From the NCBI RefSeq assembly GCF_000835495.1, contig NW_015622548.1, positions 806,001-870,000 of the forward strand: a stretch of 64,000 bases of DNA, written 5' to 3'. Below the pieces are notes generated by a model that made no database searches, was not told where the DNA came from, and was given only the letters and a program-made list of their open reading frames with translations. This document shows positions 32,047 to 43,612 of the stretch, one piece after another. Each line of letters begins with the position of its first letter. Position 1 is the stretch's first letter. Made by a program: the position numbers and the translations under genes. Source of the DNA: Cladophialophora immunda. Lineage: Eukaryota > Ascomycota > Eurotiomycetes > Chaetothyriales > Herpotrichiellaceae.

Positions 32047-35000
32047 TCTCTCTCGCCGAGGCCAATGCAAGGGTGAAGGGTCCTATTCCTTTTCGTGCAT
32101 GAGACTTGCCGGATGGAACGCAACGAATTGGACACGGTCGGAGATGAAAGCCGCCGAAGAAGGAAATGGGATCCCTTGTGCCTGATTCCTCTTTAGACCA
32201 CGCATAGAAAAAAAAAGACGAAGGTCTCCAAATGCCTAGACAAAAAAGAAGAAAGAAACCAGAGAAGGAAAAAAAAGGGAGAAAAGAGAAAAGAGGAAAA
32301 AAGAGATCAAAATCCCCTCGTGCTTGCGAGGACTTGCTTGGGTTGCCAAAGCATGCGAGCCCGAGCCCGAGCCCGAACATGTGGATGACCAAGTCAGCGA
32401 GCAAGCATGCAAGCCAGCAATTTCCAGGGGTAGGGTTGGTAAGATTTTGTGCTGGGAAAGGGTATGGCAGGCAGGGCGCGACAGGATACGAGGTGCATTT
32501 ACTTGACACGTCGGAGTTGGAAGGGAGTTTCTTTTGGGAGGACAAAACAACCCTGTGGTGGTTCTTCGCAGCCTCCTCACCGTCTTTTATTCCTCCCTTT
32601 AACTTCCTTTTTGTGCACTTCCCTCCTTCTCTCACTTCGCTTCCAGATCCTCGGGCAGTTTGGCTTGGTCAGGTATGTAGGTACCTAGTTTAGGGCCAGG
32701 CGACCGGGTCTGGGGCTGTTCAATAGAATTTCCGTTCCGAGATTTGAGATGTGAGAGAGAGTTGGCGTCCGCACGCGCACCTGATTGAGAGCCTATAGAC
32801 AGACAGACAGATTCCCTCACAGTCCCTCCCTTGTACAAACAAGAAAAGAATGGCGCAGAGAGAGAACACGGTCTTTCTGTGCGCACTACGGAGATACAAG
32901 GAAAGGTGAACAGTCATGTATGTCGACATCCACATTTCCATGTCCACGTCTAACGTCCACGTCCAGAAGATGACGCGGGGGCGTTTCCACCTGCATCCTC
33001 CATGTCTTGAAAGGCTGGGGTCCAACCAAGCCCACAATGTGTCATGATGAGTCTGGACTTGGATATGGGTGGTGATAATCATCGTCATCGGGGCCCGTTC
33101 AGACTCCAGGAACCTGCTGGTATGCTGGTCATGACGGTAGCACACAGTGGCTACTACTATGACAAGATAGATATGGTATGGGGGAATGGGGAAACATCCG
33201 AGACCATTGAACTGTCATCAGGCAAGCAGTGATAGTACTCGTAGTAGCCAAGGATGCAGCTTAGCGGTATGGTCCGCAGCAGAGGATCAATCCGTGAGAA
33301 AGGGGGCGAGGAAGCCAGAACAGGAAACAAGGAAGAGAGATAGATGAGGCAAAAAAGGGAAAGTACTCGGTAATCACAATCCAACGACTCTGACGCGAAG
33401 CATTGAGTTGACAAAGAAGGCAGCAGCGGCGCCCAAGACCAGAATCGTGATCAAAAATGGCCATGCTTGCGGGCCATGTCGTGCGTCGTTCAGCTTTGCT
33501 TTTTCTCTTAGCATTTCGGGGGCCGATACAACGTTGTGGTCGACTTTTGCCAGCTGGTGCGAGCATCAGCGCCTATCGGAAACAAGGTTGGTAGCACATC
33601 GTGATGCGTCCTACCAAAGGCGGATCGTCCCCAACTCCAGCTGGAATAACTTGATGGCGTGGTGGTTTGATTCCTTAGGCCCTGGATGGTCAGGCATTGA
33701 AGCATGTCCCGACGCATATCCCGAGGAAAGAGAGCGAGAGACCTGTACCTATCTCGATTCACACAACCCAATGACGCTACACGTGCGTTTTCGCTGTTGG
33801 GCAGACGATAGATGAAGAGATAATCAGGCCAAGGGCGGTTGACATGTGAAAGTGATAATCGGAAGCGTGTCCCGATTGATCCCACCCCGATAAATAGCCT
33901 GAGGAACAAAAATTTCCCAGTGCCAAATCCTCCGCGCGTATTGTCCGTAGTGAGTACAAGCGTGAATTCGTCACTTCCGTAGCAGTTGGAGGAGCACAAT
34001 TGAGAAGGATTGTTGGAGGCGGGGTCGGTAACTTCCCTCATGGCAAGGAACGAGCGAGGAGTGCCGGGGAAATGGCGGACAGGTGTGTCATACCTCTGCC
34101 TAGCGAACGAGGGGCATTTAGTGAAAAGGCCTCTGAAGTTCCCCCCTCGAGAATTTGTATCGGTTCTCCTCCCCACAGATCAAACGAACCCGCTACTTAC
34201 ACGGGCATAGTGACAGTCTCCCCTGGTATCATTATGCAATGGATGTGCTGCTGCTCCTGACTGCCGATGGAGGACGCCCTCGCTTGTTCGGTTGATATTC
34301 GCTGCTAGTCTGCCTGATCGTCGTGTCCTACTGGGGAGCCTACACCCATCGGTAGAATAGTCCCCTCTCAGTGATCCAGTTTTTAGTCAGCCCTGGTGGC
34401 TGATTTGAGTTCGACACAGGCTCGAAGCGAGCTTCTTCAGAGCCCTTCGTCAATATATCCGCTGATCAACAGGCCGCGTTGATATAGGGACCCAGGTCCC
34501 AGGCTTTGGTCCTCCTTAGGGCAGTCAGAGACAACTTCTGGTCGGCCATGAGCCTCGGGCAGCCATGAAGTTCGGTTTCATTCCCATCCCAGCATCGTTC
34601 GCGTAACAGGTCCTTCTCGCAGGGGAGCATCTTGTCTGGAGAACCTGATCTAGGTATGATCTGCAGCACCAGGCCAGCGTGCGCAGGGGCTGTTTAGACT
34701 TGGCGAACGTGGGATTTCGCTAAAATATCGTTTTGATTTGTGGATCGGTGTTCAAAGCTGTCGTTCCTTCTGAAAATTGCTACCCGTTCCGGTCTCCGTC
34801 TTGTATGACGAGCAATGCCTGGTCGCCGTCGACCACGGTGCCTCAATTGTAGGGTATGTCTGGTCGCTTACCCTTTTGGATCGTCTGTCTGATCTTCTAA
34901 GTCGGCGATCACCCACCTCCTGTTCTCTAAGCTGCGCATAGGCCTTCTCAACGCAGAGAAGACCAACATCCAAGGTGACTTGATCCGCGTAACATATGTC

Positions 35001-37983
35001 ATGCCGATCAGAGTACTGGACTCGTATCCTGCTGGTTCCGTCATACAGCAAGGCTCTGCGTCAGATCGATGTTGTTTTCTGAGTAGCCCTGGTAGCACAA
35101 AGATTCAGCCCTGGTGAGGCTGCCCCGCGGACCCATGTGAGGACCTTGTGCTACATTCCACTGTTGGAGAATGATTTGGCAAAGCGGTTCTGGGACTCGA
35201 TCATGTGTAATAGCTGTAAGCCTGAATCATGGCAGCCAACACGGAGCTAGCGACTCACTAGTAAACTCGGCTGGTTTTTCCCGTAGGAAAAGCCCATATT
35301 GGCCAGTTGTAATGGATGGTATTTGGCAGATTGCTAGCCTTGATTGCCTGGAAGGTGATGCTCCTTCTTCCAAGTGTTGTATCCTTGAGAATTGGGGCTG
35401 TAGAACAAGCCACCAGGGGTGGCCGGCTCTTCTTTGCCGGGGGTGGGCTGGTGGACCTCTGTTAGGCGCTGCGTCTTCCGCTGCCGGCGCTGGGAGCCCT
35501 TGTCGAAGGACTTCGTCGTCCTGAAGCCTTCCCCATCCAATTTTTGGGCCCAGGTTGTTGTAATAATAACTATGGTGCTGAGGTCAGCTCCAGATGATAG
35601 ATCCATAAAGATGACAAGGTGCTGCATAGTGACATTTTGGATTTTGTGTCTGTTGAAAGAACTCCCATATAGCTTGGACTGGTAGAAAGAAGTCCTAGGC
35701 AACCCTGGAACACCCGGCTGCAAGCGACTAAGAACAGGCGAGTGATCCCCCATCCAGGAAAGCAGGCCCAAAACGTCCTGGGTAGGACAGTCAAAATCGT
35801 TGTGCAAGGCATCCATGCACAACACCCCGGCTTGCATGGTATCCAAATGAAAAGCATATGCAAAGCATGGAGATTCACCCACGTCGTTCGTCATCAACCT
35901 ATCGTACCTGTTTACTTATCAGTTCACTAAACGAGACCGGTTAAGATCGACGAGGCGCACGCTCGCCGACCCTCTCTAGTGGCTTCATAAGGCTCGCTAA
36001 TGCTGCAGTTAGTGTGAGTCAGGTATACCTCCATCAGTGGGTACTCCAACACAAGTAGCTTCATGGTGTCCTGAGTCTCGTTCATGTCGAGTTTGTGTCT
36101 GAATCAGTGAGTTGAGCTGTTAGCTGAAGCGACAGCCTTTTAGCGTATAGCGAACCAGAAGTATGCTCTTGGTGGCATATTGCTGCTCCTAGCTCGTTTC
36201 CCTCTGCGGCTTATTCTCGCAAAAGGTGGTGGGATTAAGACAGTGCGTGGTGGACCATCAGTCGAACCTGGCCAGCAACTCCTGCGGTTCCGGGACGTGT
36301 ACCAGCTGTGGGCAAAGGGCGGACGTTGGAAGCCTCCGGAGTCTATTTTCATGTGTGTTGTCTGTTTCGCTCGCTTTCATGTTCAAGAAAACGTGGCCTG
36401 CGCAAACCCCGTGGCCCCTGCTCCTAGGCTCCGTTGTTGTCGTGCTGGATTGAGTCGACTACCAAACTCGGCCACCAGATTTTTGCACGGCATGGCCAAG
36501 CCGGATTGAGGACAGGCCTGACAGAAGCAACTGTGGCCTCCGTGTTTCCCGCACTGGCGGCAATATTCAAACCGAGGCGCTGCAGCCAGACCGTTTGAGA
36601 TGCACGTCAGATTGCCCTAAGTCTGCTGTTACGCCCAGCGCTGATGGCTTTTCGCCTGTTCAAGGCTGTCCACCACAAATAGTTTGTTCACTCTCCCAGC
36701 TCCTTTGGCTCCAAACCCCACCAAATGGAGGTGGATGCATGTCAACCCTGGGTTTGATCGAGAGGCAATAGCTGGTCCTCCGTCACAACCTCTCAAATCC
36801 CTCGCCACAGTCAAGGGCTAACCGACTGATCGACACTGGGTGCCACAACGGACCTCGAAGACGAAAAGATGTTCTCCAACAGCTGAAAGCATTGGCGCAG
36901 TTTACATAAGAAAGTTCTTTGTGAGACGTCTCGAGATGCTTTGTTTCTGTCAGATGAACAGAGCGTAGAGATTACTGGCCACATCCGAATTTGGCGGTAA
37001 CCCCCGGCGTGAATCAAGCACTCTCTCGATCGTAACTTTGCCATTCGGCAACACGGGGGCAGGATTTGCCTTTGAAACATTTCAAGCTGACCAGTGCTGG
37101 TTGGCAGATCTGAAGGAGCGCCCCGGCCAACCATCGACTCGACCAATTGAGTTTGATCATCAGAGCAGGCACAGCTCTTTTGAGGACAGGTGACGTGATA
37201 CTAGCCCCCTTGTCAGATCAGCAGTTATCTCCCTTAATACTTTTCGAGGAGCTTCCACACAGAGGCTGAGTGGTTGAACCACCTTCCTTTTCTTCTTCGG
37301 CGCAGGGATGGCATTGCAACTCTATCTGCGGAGCTGCTGGCAAGATGGCCACGAAAACCTCATGATTGGACAAGCCGAAGAAGACTCTGCCGGCACAGTT
37401 GTTGAGGTGGGCGGGAGTTGACACCAAGGCGTAAAGAGCGTTGCGCAGAGACCGATGGTAATTCTGGTTTGGCGATATCTCTTCCATCCTGGATCCCATA
37501 CCCCAGAGAACAGTGGAGAAAGACGTGCATGTTTGGTGTGCAATACGTGGCTCCGTCCAGCCCCCCATGTGGCTCGAGTTGAACGGTAGCTATGGCCGTC
37601 CCGCACAACCGCTCGGTGGGTGCACATGGTACTTACTTCGCCATCCTACGAAAGGATGCTTGTCGACTTGCAGCAGATTTTGCCGATCAAGGCATAGTTT
37701 GCCAATCGCCACGATATACGATTGCCCGAGAGGCCCCGAGTTCACCGTTTGGCTCAACGACCATTTCACTTTTCTGCATCCTTTGCGAATCCTTTGCTCC
37801 AAATCGCTTGACCGTGAAGTCTGCGGCGTGAATCCCAAACAGTCGATCGGATTTCACTTTTGCATGCTTCCAAGCCAAGACCCGGCGCCCTCGGACAAGC
37901 CCAGTTTTCATTCTCAGCACATGCTGCCTCCATAGTGACATGTACGAGGCTGGATGCTCCAAAGCCCAATACACCGCCAGAGA
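32047..37983. other. Long gene-poor stretch after the PKS
   Basis: Nearly 6 kb without a supportable gene. Minus-strand open frames of 222 codons (33508-34176) and 187 codons (35334-35897) lack recognisable domains, signal peptides or intron context. A minus-strand run around 34380-34460 reads DILTKGSEEARFEPV, faintly like the end of copia-type polymerase regions, but no reverse transcriptase, integrase or LTR pair was found. Some of this may be old transposon or pseudogene DNA; I could not prove it. It marks the probable right edge of the PKS cluster. Confidence 0.45.
32206..32310 (+). repeat. Purine-rich tract downstream of the PKS
   Basis: About 100 bases made almost entirely of A and G (GAAGAAAGAAACC..., AAAAGAGGAAAAAAGAG) shortly after the PKS stop, followed near 32350-32375 by a short GAGCCC tandem run. 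This is low-complexity sequence; any role in 3' processing is speculation. Confidence 0.7.
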
Positions 37984-39528
37984 ATGGAGCCACCTCCCTC
38001 GCGAGTTCCAAGGCGATGGACAGCGGAGGAAGACGGGGTCCTCCGGACAGAGGCAACGTATCAGTGTATGTTGGGGCATTTGCATTTGATTGGATATGGA
38101 ACTTTGGAGGCTGATAGAAGTCCAGTAATCGCTGCTGGTTCAGTAAGAGATTGGAATCGGATTGCCTCAAAACTTCCAGGCCGAATGAATAAGGACTGCC
38201 GCAAGAGATGGGGCAAGATATCGGAGAATGTGAAGAAGGGTAACTGGTGGTGCATCCCCAGGTCGGAAAGGTCAACACTCGCACTAACACTGGCGTTCAG
38301 GGATCCTGCTGAAGATGCGAAACTCAGAGAGGCTGTGAAGGCAATTGGAACAAGGCTAGCAGCACCCGATGCCCGCTCAGAAGGCCGCTTCCGCTAACAG
38401 ATATTGATAGATGGACTCAAGTTGCAGAGATGGTCGGTACTCGACATGCCGATCGTAGGTCGCCATCCATCATATCGTCAACTCGAATGTTGAGAATCGA
38501 ACGTCGATGACTGACACCTCGCAGAATGTGCCAAGCGCTGGACCCAATGTCTTGACCCTTCTATCGATCACAGTGACTGGAGAGAAGAGGAAGATAATAG
38601 GCTGCTGGCAGGGGTCGCTGCTTCTGGCCGAAACTGGAGAAAAATCGCAGATTTGTTCCCTGGCCGTACCAAATTGGCGCTCAAGAATCGGTGGGTTTGT
38701 CATCGGCAACATAATATGCCCTCTTCGGTCGTCTATCTGTGGCTGTGGTTAATTCATTGGCGTAGATACACCGCTCTGAGACGAAAACAGCACTCTCAAC
38801 AGACAGCCACCAATGGCGAGAGTCCTCAATTGCACCCACGGTTCTCGGCCCAGATTCCTCGATCTGTCAGCGACGACATGATGCAGATATCGGACGAACT
38901 TGCTTCAAGTGAAGAGGAAATTTGTTCTTCGATGGGATCGACGAGACCTCCTTCTCGTTCCTCGAATCACAGCAAGAAATCTCAGCAGCAGACTGGAAAC
39001 TTCAATATGGTTGTGGATGCCTCGTCGGGTTTAACGACTCCGGCCAGTAATACCGACTCCGGCGACTTGTTCCACTATATGGCGCACACTCCAAACCAGA
39101 ATTTCGGTTTTCAGCATCGACAGAGCGTGGACCATCCGTTACTGGATTCGAGCAACTTTTCGCCGATGAATTTGTCCACGTTGAGTGAGCCAATGTTGAC
39201 ACCTCGTCCCGAGTACATGCCTTCGGCAATGCTGGACACCACGTACCCGCTGCATGCTTCTAGTCTCCCTAATGAGTGGCTTTCAGGGGGAACAACGTCT
39301 AACCCACACATGCATGGTTTTCCGTTTCCCGAGTCTTTTGATGTTTCACCTATGAGTGGGATCGATCGACATTACCTACCTCAACAAACATCGTCCAGAA
39401 AGACGACCATCGTCCTTGAAGATATCGAGGAGACCACCTTGAGTAAGGTCATGAATATCCTTATTCAAGAGAAGGCAAAAGTGAGGATGGAGACGACGCA
39501 CTCAGACAGAGCTCCAGAACGGAGGTAG
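37984..39528 (+). CDS. Three-repeat Myb-type DNA-binding transcription factor
   Basis: Nuclear regulator with three Myb/SANT repeats. Six exons (37984-38057, 38118-38246, 38301-38354, 38411-38454, 38525-38690, 38766-39528) give 409 aa. Repeat 1 is RRWTAEEDGVLRTEAT...DWNRIASKLPGRMNKDCRKRW. Repeat 2 begins GNWDPAEDAKLREAVKAIG and continues TRWTQVAEMVGTRHADQCAKRW. Repeat 3 is DWREEEDNRLLAGVAASGRNW and then KIADLFPGRTKLALKNRYTALRR. The Trp spacing and helix-turn-helix residues are intact. The start MEPPPSRVPRRWT is chosen because Myb sequence begins at once. The third intron needs a GC donor (AAG-GCTAGC) to keep AIGTRW continuous, so this junction is less sure. The C-terminal half is Ser/Pro/Met-rich and probably regulatory. 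It lies 6 kb from the PKS; a role in the cluster is possible but unproven. Confidence 0.85.
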
Positions 39529-41933
39529 TGAGAGAAGGACACATCATATGAAGAGGTCTATTGTAACATGATCATGTTGGTTCAAGCAGAGCCCTGAGCG
39601 GCATCAAGTTGAGCGTCGGCGTTTTTGGAGCATTGAGGATTGAACAACGGCAGTCGAATATGAGTAAATTTGGGAGGTTTAACGAGTTGAAAACTCGGAC
39701 TGACGGCCGTCAAGATCGCGATTGATTGTTGGAAGGGTCGAACAACGTGTACCTTGCTAGCCAAAATGTGACAATTAATACCCTGTTGTCATACCAAGAG
39801 GTTGATGTGGTGACACGTCCACATAGGGCCAAACACAGACGGGCGGAACCCGACAAACGGCTCAATAGGTTGGCTCCAGAGCAACCCATGTGCCATAATG
39901 CAAAGAATTAGGTGGATAATCGATTGCAGAACTGGTCGTGGATGTGCTGGCAGTGCTCCAAAGCCGGTAGCCGGACAACTTGTGGCAGTCCAATTGCTGA
40001 AATGATATTCGCACCATGTCGTCCAGCACTTTGTGGCGTCGAGTATCACGACGCCAATCAGAATTTGTCTCGTGCCCGTTCTTGTGTCGATTCTGCAGAT
40101 ATCAAACGCCGGAACAAGAGGCTGGAGTTCCATATGTCGGCTGATGCAGATGAGCGTTGCGTGGAGACATCCATCCCACTCACACATTCAAAGAATGGCA
40201 CAAAACTTTGAGACAGAGACGGTACCGGCAACGTCCTTCCAAGTTCGCCAGCATGAAGGCATGATCTTTGATTAATTGTGGCCCCGGCGAAGACGGTACC
40301 GGAGTTCACCACCCTGTCCCTCCTGACAAAAGACTATGGAATCATGTTGAAGACGAAATGATCTTATCATGTGGAATGTTGAGGGCTTGTCACCCCATGG
40401 ACCGAACTGCCTTTGGCCTCCACAGGGTGAAAGTTGTAACGATCCGTTGGAAGCTAGGGCGCCGAGGGGGGAGGGAGTGAACTCCGCTTTATGAGATAGG
40501 ATGCAGATGACGAAATCGACGTTGCAAATGTACTTTTGTAAGTCCTCTCAAATGGACTACCTTTACAGCTGTGCTTCGTCGTCACCTCACTTCCGTCAAA
40601 GATTCGGGGCTGGTTGAAGGACGATTGCAAGGCGTGAACTTCGTGGAAGAGACTCAGGGTCTAGGCTTCGATGATGTTGCTCAGATGATATGAGGATCTG
40701 GGATCGTCTGGATGGTTTGTGGGGAGGTTGCCACCCGGCTTGCCCAGCGCAGTGGGAGACGGCGCTGAAGGGACTCGAGGAATAAGGTACAGATTGCGCT
40801 GGACAAGACCCAATCGGTGAGGAGATGAAGGTCATCACGAGCCCCCTGTACATCTGGCCATCTCTTGAAGCGGAAGGTTAACACTGCCCAAGGGAAAAAG
40901 GACCCAATAAGTGGTGGAGAGTGACGAACGCCAGCAGTGAAGGTGCTTGTTGAGTACTGGAGGAGGCGGTCACGTGCAGCCATCAACTGCGACCCCCTCC
41001 GTCCACTAGCCTCGCCTGACGAATGCTTACAGAACGGCATTGAGAGGAGAGACAGTAACACAAAGGAGGGAGTCATTAAGTAGGGGAAGGCTTCCGATAT
41101 ATCGCTTTCCTTTAGGGTTTGCACCAGTCCAAGGCGCCCAGAACTCTACATGCTTGGAAAGAGGGGGAAGCATAAGACCAGCCGTTGCCACGATATGATT
41201 GAATGGGGAACTCAGGCATGACCAGATGATCATTGAAGGCACGCACCCCTCAGGGTCTAGCTTAGCTACCTGGGTCGCAGGACAACTACCCTAAAGAGGG
41301 ACGCAATGGTTGGATAGCGCAGCCAGGGCATTTTGCCGGCCAACCGCTATCGAAAACCTAGCGTCGAGTACTCCATGAGCACTGATTCTGTTTGTCGCCC
41401 ATCACTCGTCTGTGGAATCCATATTGGACCTCACTGTCCCCCTTGTTCCTCATGATCCCAAGATCCCTTATTGCGCAGCTGTCCTGGTTCCAGAACGCTG
41501 ATGAGGCGAATTTCAATGCGCCAATACCCATCCTTCCTGGATTTCGACGACACACTGGCCAGTTATTGTGGACTGGCGGTGCCCCAAAGGAGGGAAGTCG
41601 GGTGCTTCGCACCGATAGAGGCCTTGGCCAATGGCTTACCAACGTTTCGGTCGAAGTTCCTCATCTGCTGGGTCAGATGATGGGAAAGAGTTCAGCTTCC
41701 GTTTGAATGCAGGTCTCGCCGATCACTGGCCATTGATATGTGTCTGGCTGGAAAATCTGCAAGTCGTGCCGCCTCTTCTAGGATGACCGGTCTTCGCATA
41801 GGTCGGAAGAGTTGAGGATGTGGGAAGGCAGACCGTCCTCGGGGCCATCTGCTCCCTCTCTGACCGAGAGTCGGCCTTCACAACTGCCGCATGCCTCGCA
41901 TTCTCGCAATATTCGATCCCCTGGTGATTTGCG
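39529..41933. other. Gene-poor spacer
   Basis: About 2.4 kb with open frames up to about 147 codons (40681-41124 minus) and 132 codons (39789-40187 minus). None shows a family motif, signal peptide or splice-supported extension. No RNA gene was recognised. Confidence 0.45.
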
Positions 41934-42740
41934 TCAGTTGAAAATCATGCCTCCACTGACATGCAAGAGTTGGCCCGTGACAAACTCCGCTTCAGGGCTC
42001 GCGATGAAGTTGATCATGTGGGCGATGTCTCGGGCCTGGCCGTATCGCTTGACGCACTGCTTTTCCATTGCCTTGTCGAAGATCGGTTTCGCGTGAGGAG
42101 AGCTCCAGGTTGTCTCTGTCATGACGAGGCCTGGAGATACGACATTCGCCGTTACCCCCGGGCCAGCCTCCGCCGCCGTGGCCCGTGTGAAGGCAACTAT
42201 GGCGCTCTTGGATGCCGCGTAGACCGCTAGGCCAGGTTCCGGGTGCGAGGCGGTTCCAGACGCGGTGTTGATGATTCGCCCATACCCTGCTTTCTGCATG
42301 TGTGGAAGCACCGCCCGAGTCAAATAGAAGCAGCTGTCCATGTTGACTGTCATCACTTTCTTGTATTCCTGAGTCGTTTGCTCGAGGAGGGGGCAAAACG
42401 GGTAGATGCCAGCAATGTGTATGAGGATGTCGATTCTGCCTAGCGAGGAGACAACTTCGTTGATCATTGAATTGACCTGTTCTTCTGATGCCAGATTGGC
42501 GACTCTATAGGTCACGTTCTTGCCTTCAGATTCGAAGTTTGCCTCGACATTTTTGAGCTGTTGCTCGTCAAGGTCTACAAGGACCACATTCGCTCCCTGG
42601 TTGGCAAAAAGGGCCGCAGTGGCATGCCCTATCCCATGTGCTGACCCAGTCACAACCACCACTTGGTTGGTGTATTTGTCGCCGTAAGTTTTAGAGGGTG
42701 GTATATTGGCTCCTTGTTGTTCCACGTTGGCTAGCAGCAC
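41934..42740 (-). CDS. Short-chain dehydrogenase/reductase (FabG-like), with a probable frameshift at its 5' end
   Basis: Classical SDR oxidoreductase: TGSAHGIGHATA cofactor motif, LVDLDEQQ (Asp suggests NAD preference), HIAGIYPF in place of NNAG, the catalytic Ser in NTASGTASH, YAASK (Tyr and Lys), and VSPGLVMTETTW. It ends TGQLLHVSGGMIFN at 41934. The ATG at 42740 is internal to a longer coding sequence: the frame continues upstream as TYLSKAEV, and a second frame from 42943 or 42916 reads MTKEVAKCKNGPPGSP to NFDDLQPTKNQLG. These join smoothly if one base is missing near 42764. No intron can bridge them. Either the assembly has a 1-nt error or the gene lost its N-terminal extension. Substrate is unknown. 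It lies apart from the PKS cluster and is probably unrelated. Confidence 0.82.
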   Translation of the reverse strand: MLLANVEQQGANIPPSKTYGDKYTNQVVVVTGSAHGIGHATAALFANQGANVVLVDLDEQQLKNVEANFESEGKNVTYRVANLASEEQVNSMINEVVSSLGRIDILIHIAGIYPFCPLLEQTTQEYKKVMTVNMDSCFYLTRAVLPHMQKAGYGRIINTASGTASHPEPGLAVYAASKSAIVAFTRATAAEAGPGVTANVVSPGLVMTETTWSSPHAKPIFDKAMEKQCVKRYGQARDIAHMINFIASPEAEFVTGQLLHVSGGMIFN

Positions 42741-43612
42741 TTCAGCCTTGGAGAGATAGGTCCCAGCTGGTTCTTGGTCGGTTGAAGGTCGTCGAAGTTG
42801 TACTCTGCCGCATGCCTTTCAGCAGCGACCTCATCCTGTAAAGATATCACACCGTCGGTGACCGAGGCTGGAGAACCTGGTGGCCCATTTTTGCACTTCG
42901 CCACCTCTTTCGTCATCTTCTTGACTTGAGTCTGGACCGACAAGTCCCTTTCAATGCCTAGGAGGGTTTCGTAGACTGGACTTCTGCGGGCCGCGGCAGG
43001 TATAAAGACACGTTTCGTGGTGTCGGTGAAGTCATCTGAAAGGGAGTGTTTGGCCCGGCTTGGGGCTTATGTATTATCCTCCGTAGTCAAGTTTAGGGGT
43101 GCTACAGGGTGCCCAGACCTGGTTGGGTCTTTTAGTCAAGTAGTCCCACCTCCGGATCTCCCCTAAGAACCCTCATTGATGTCCATACCATACTCCGACA
43201 AAAGGGCCCAAAAACACAGAACTCGGACTCCAACGCAGATATAGGATCTGGGACAAGGAACATTCATGTTGTAGGTACATGAGTTGATTTCATTTTCATG
43301 CTGCAAATAATATATGTGCTCGCTTTTATCTCACAAAGAGCCCGCCACGCTACGACGACGACGGCGGCGACAACCGCACGCTGTCGATCGAAGCGATGCT
43401 CCAAAACCAGACGGATGCAATGCACATTCGGACAGCTCTTTTCACAATTTCACACTGAACATTGAGTTGTCTTGACACGTCAGTCCGTCAATAAGTCAGT
43501 CAGTCATTCGTGCAGTCCAGCTCTTCCTTTCATGGACCGTCAATGTCCCTCAACTGCAAGCGACAATCCGGTCCAATGGTATTAGAGCACACAACTTACA
43601 ACCTACACAGCC
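42741..43612. other. SDR 5' extension and intergenic spacer
   Basis: Bases 42741-42943 carry the out-of-frame N-terminal codons described for the SDR gene. The rest, to the thiolase stop, holds no recognised gene and should contain the SDR promoter and thiolase 3' end. Confidence 0.5.

Noticed and set aside
34380..34670. Possible copia-retrotransposon tail (DILTKGSEEARFEPV on the minus strand)
   Set aside because: Only one short suggestive string; no RT, integrase, LTR pair or target-site duplication could be found by eye.
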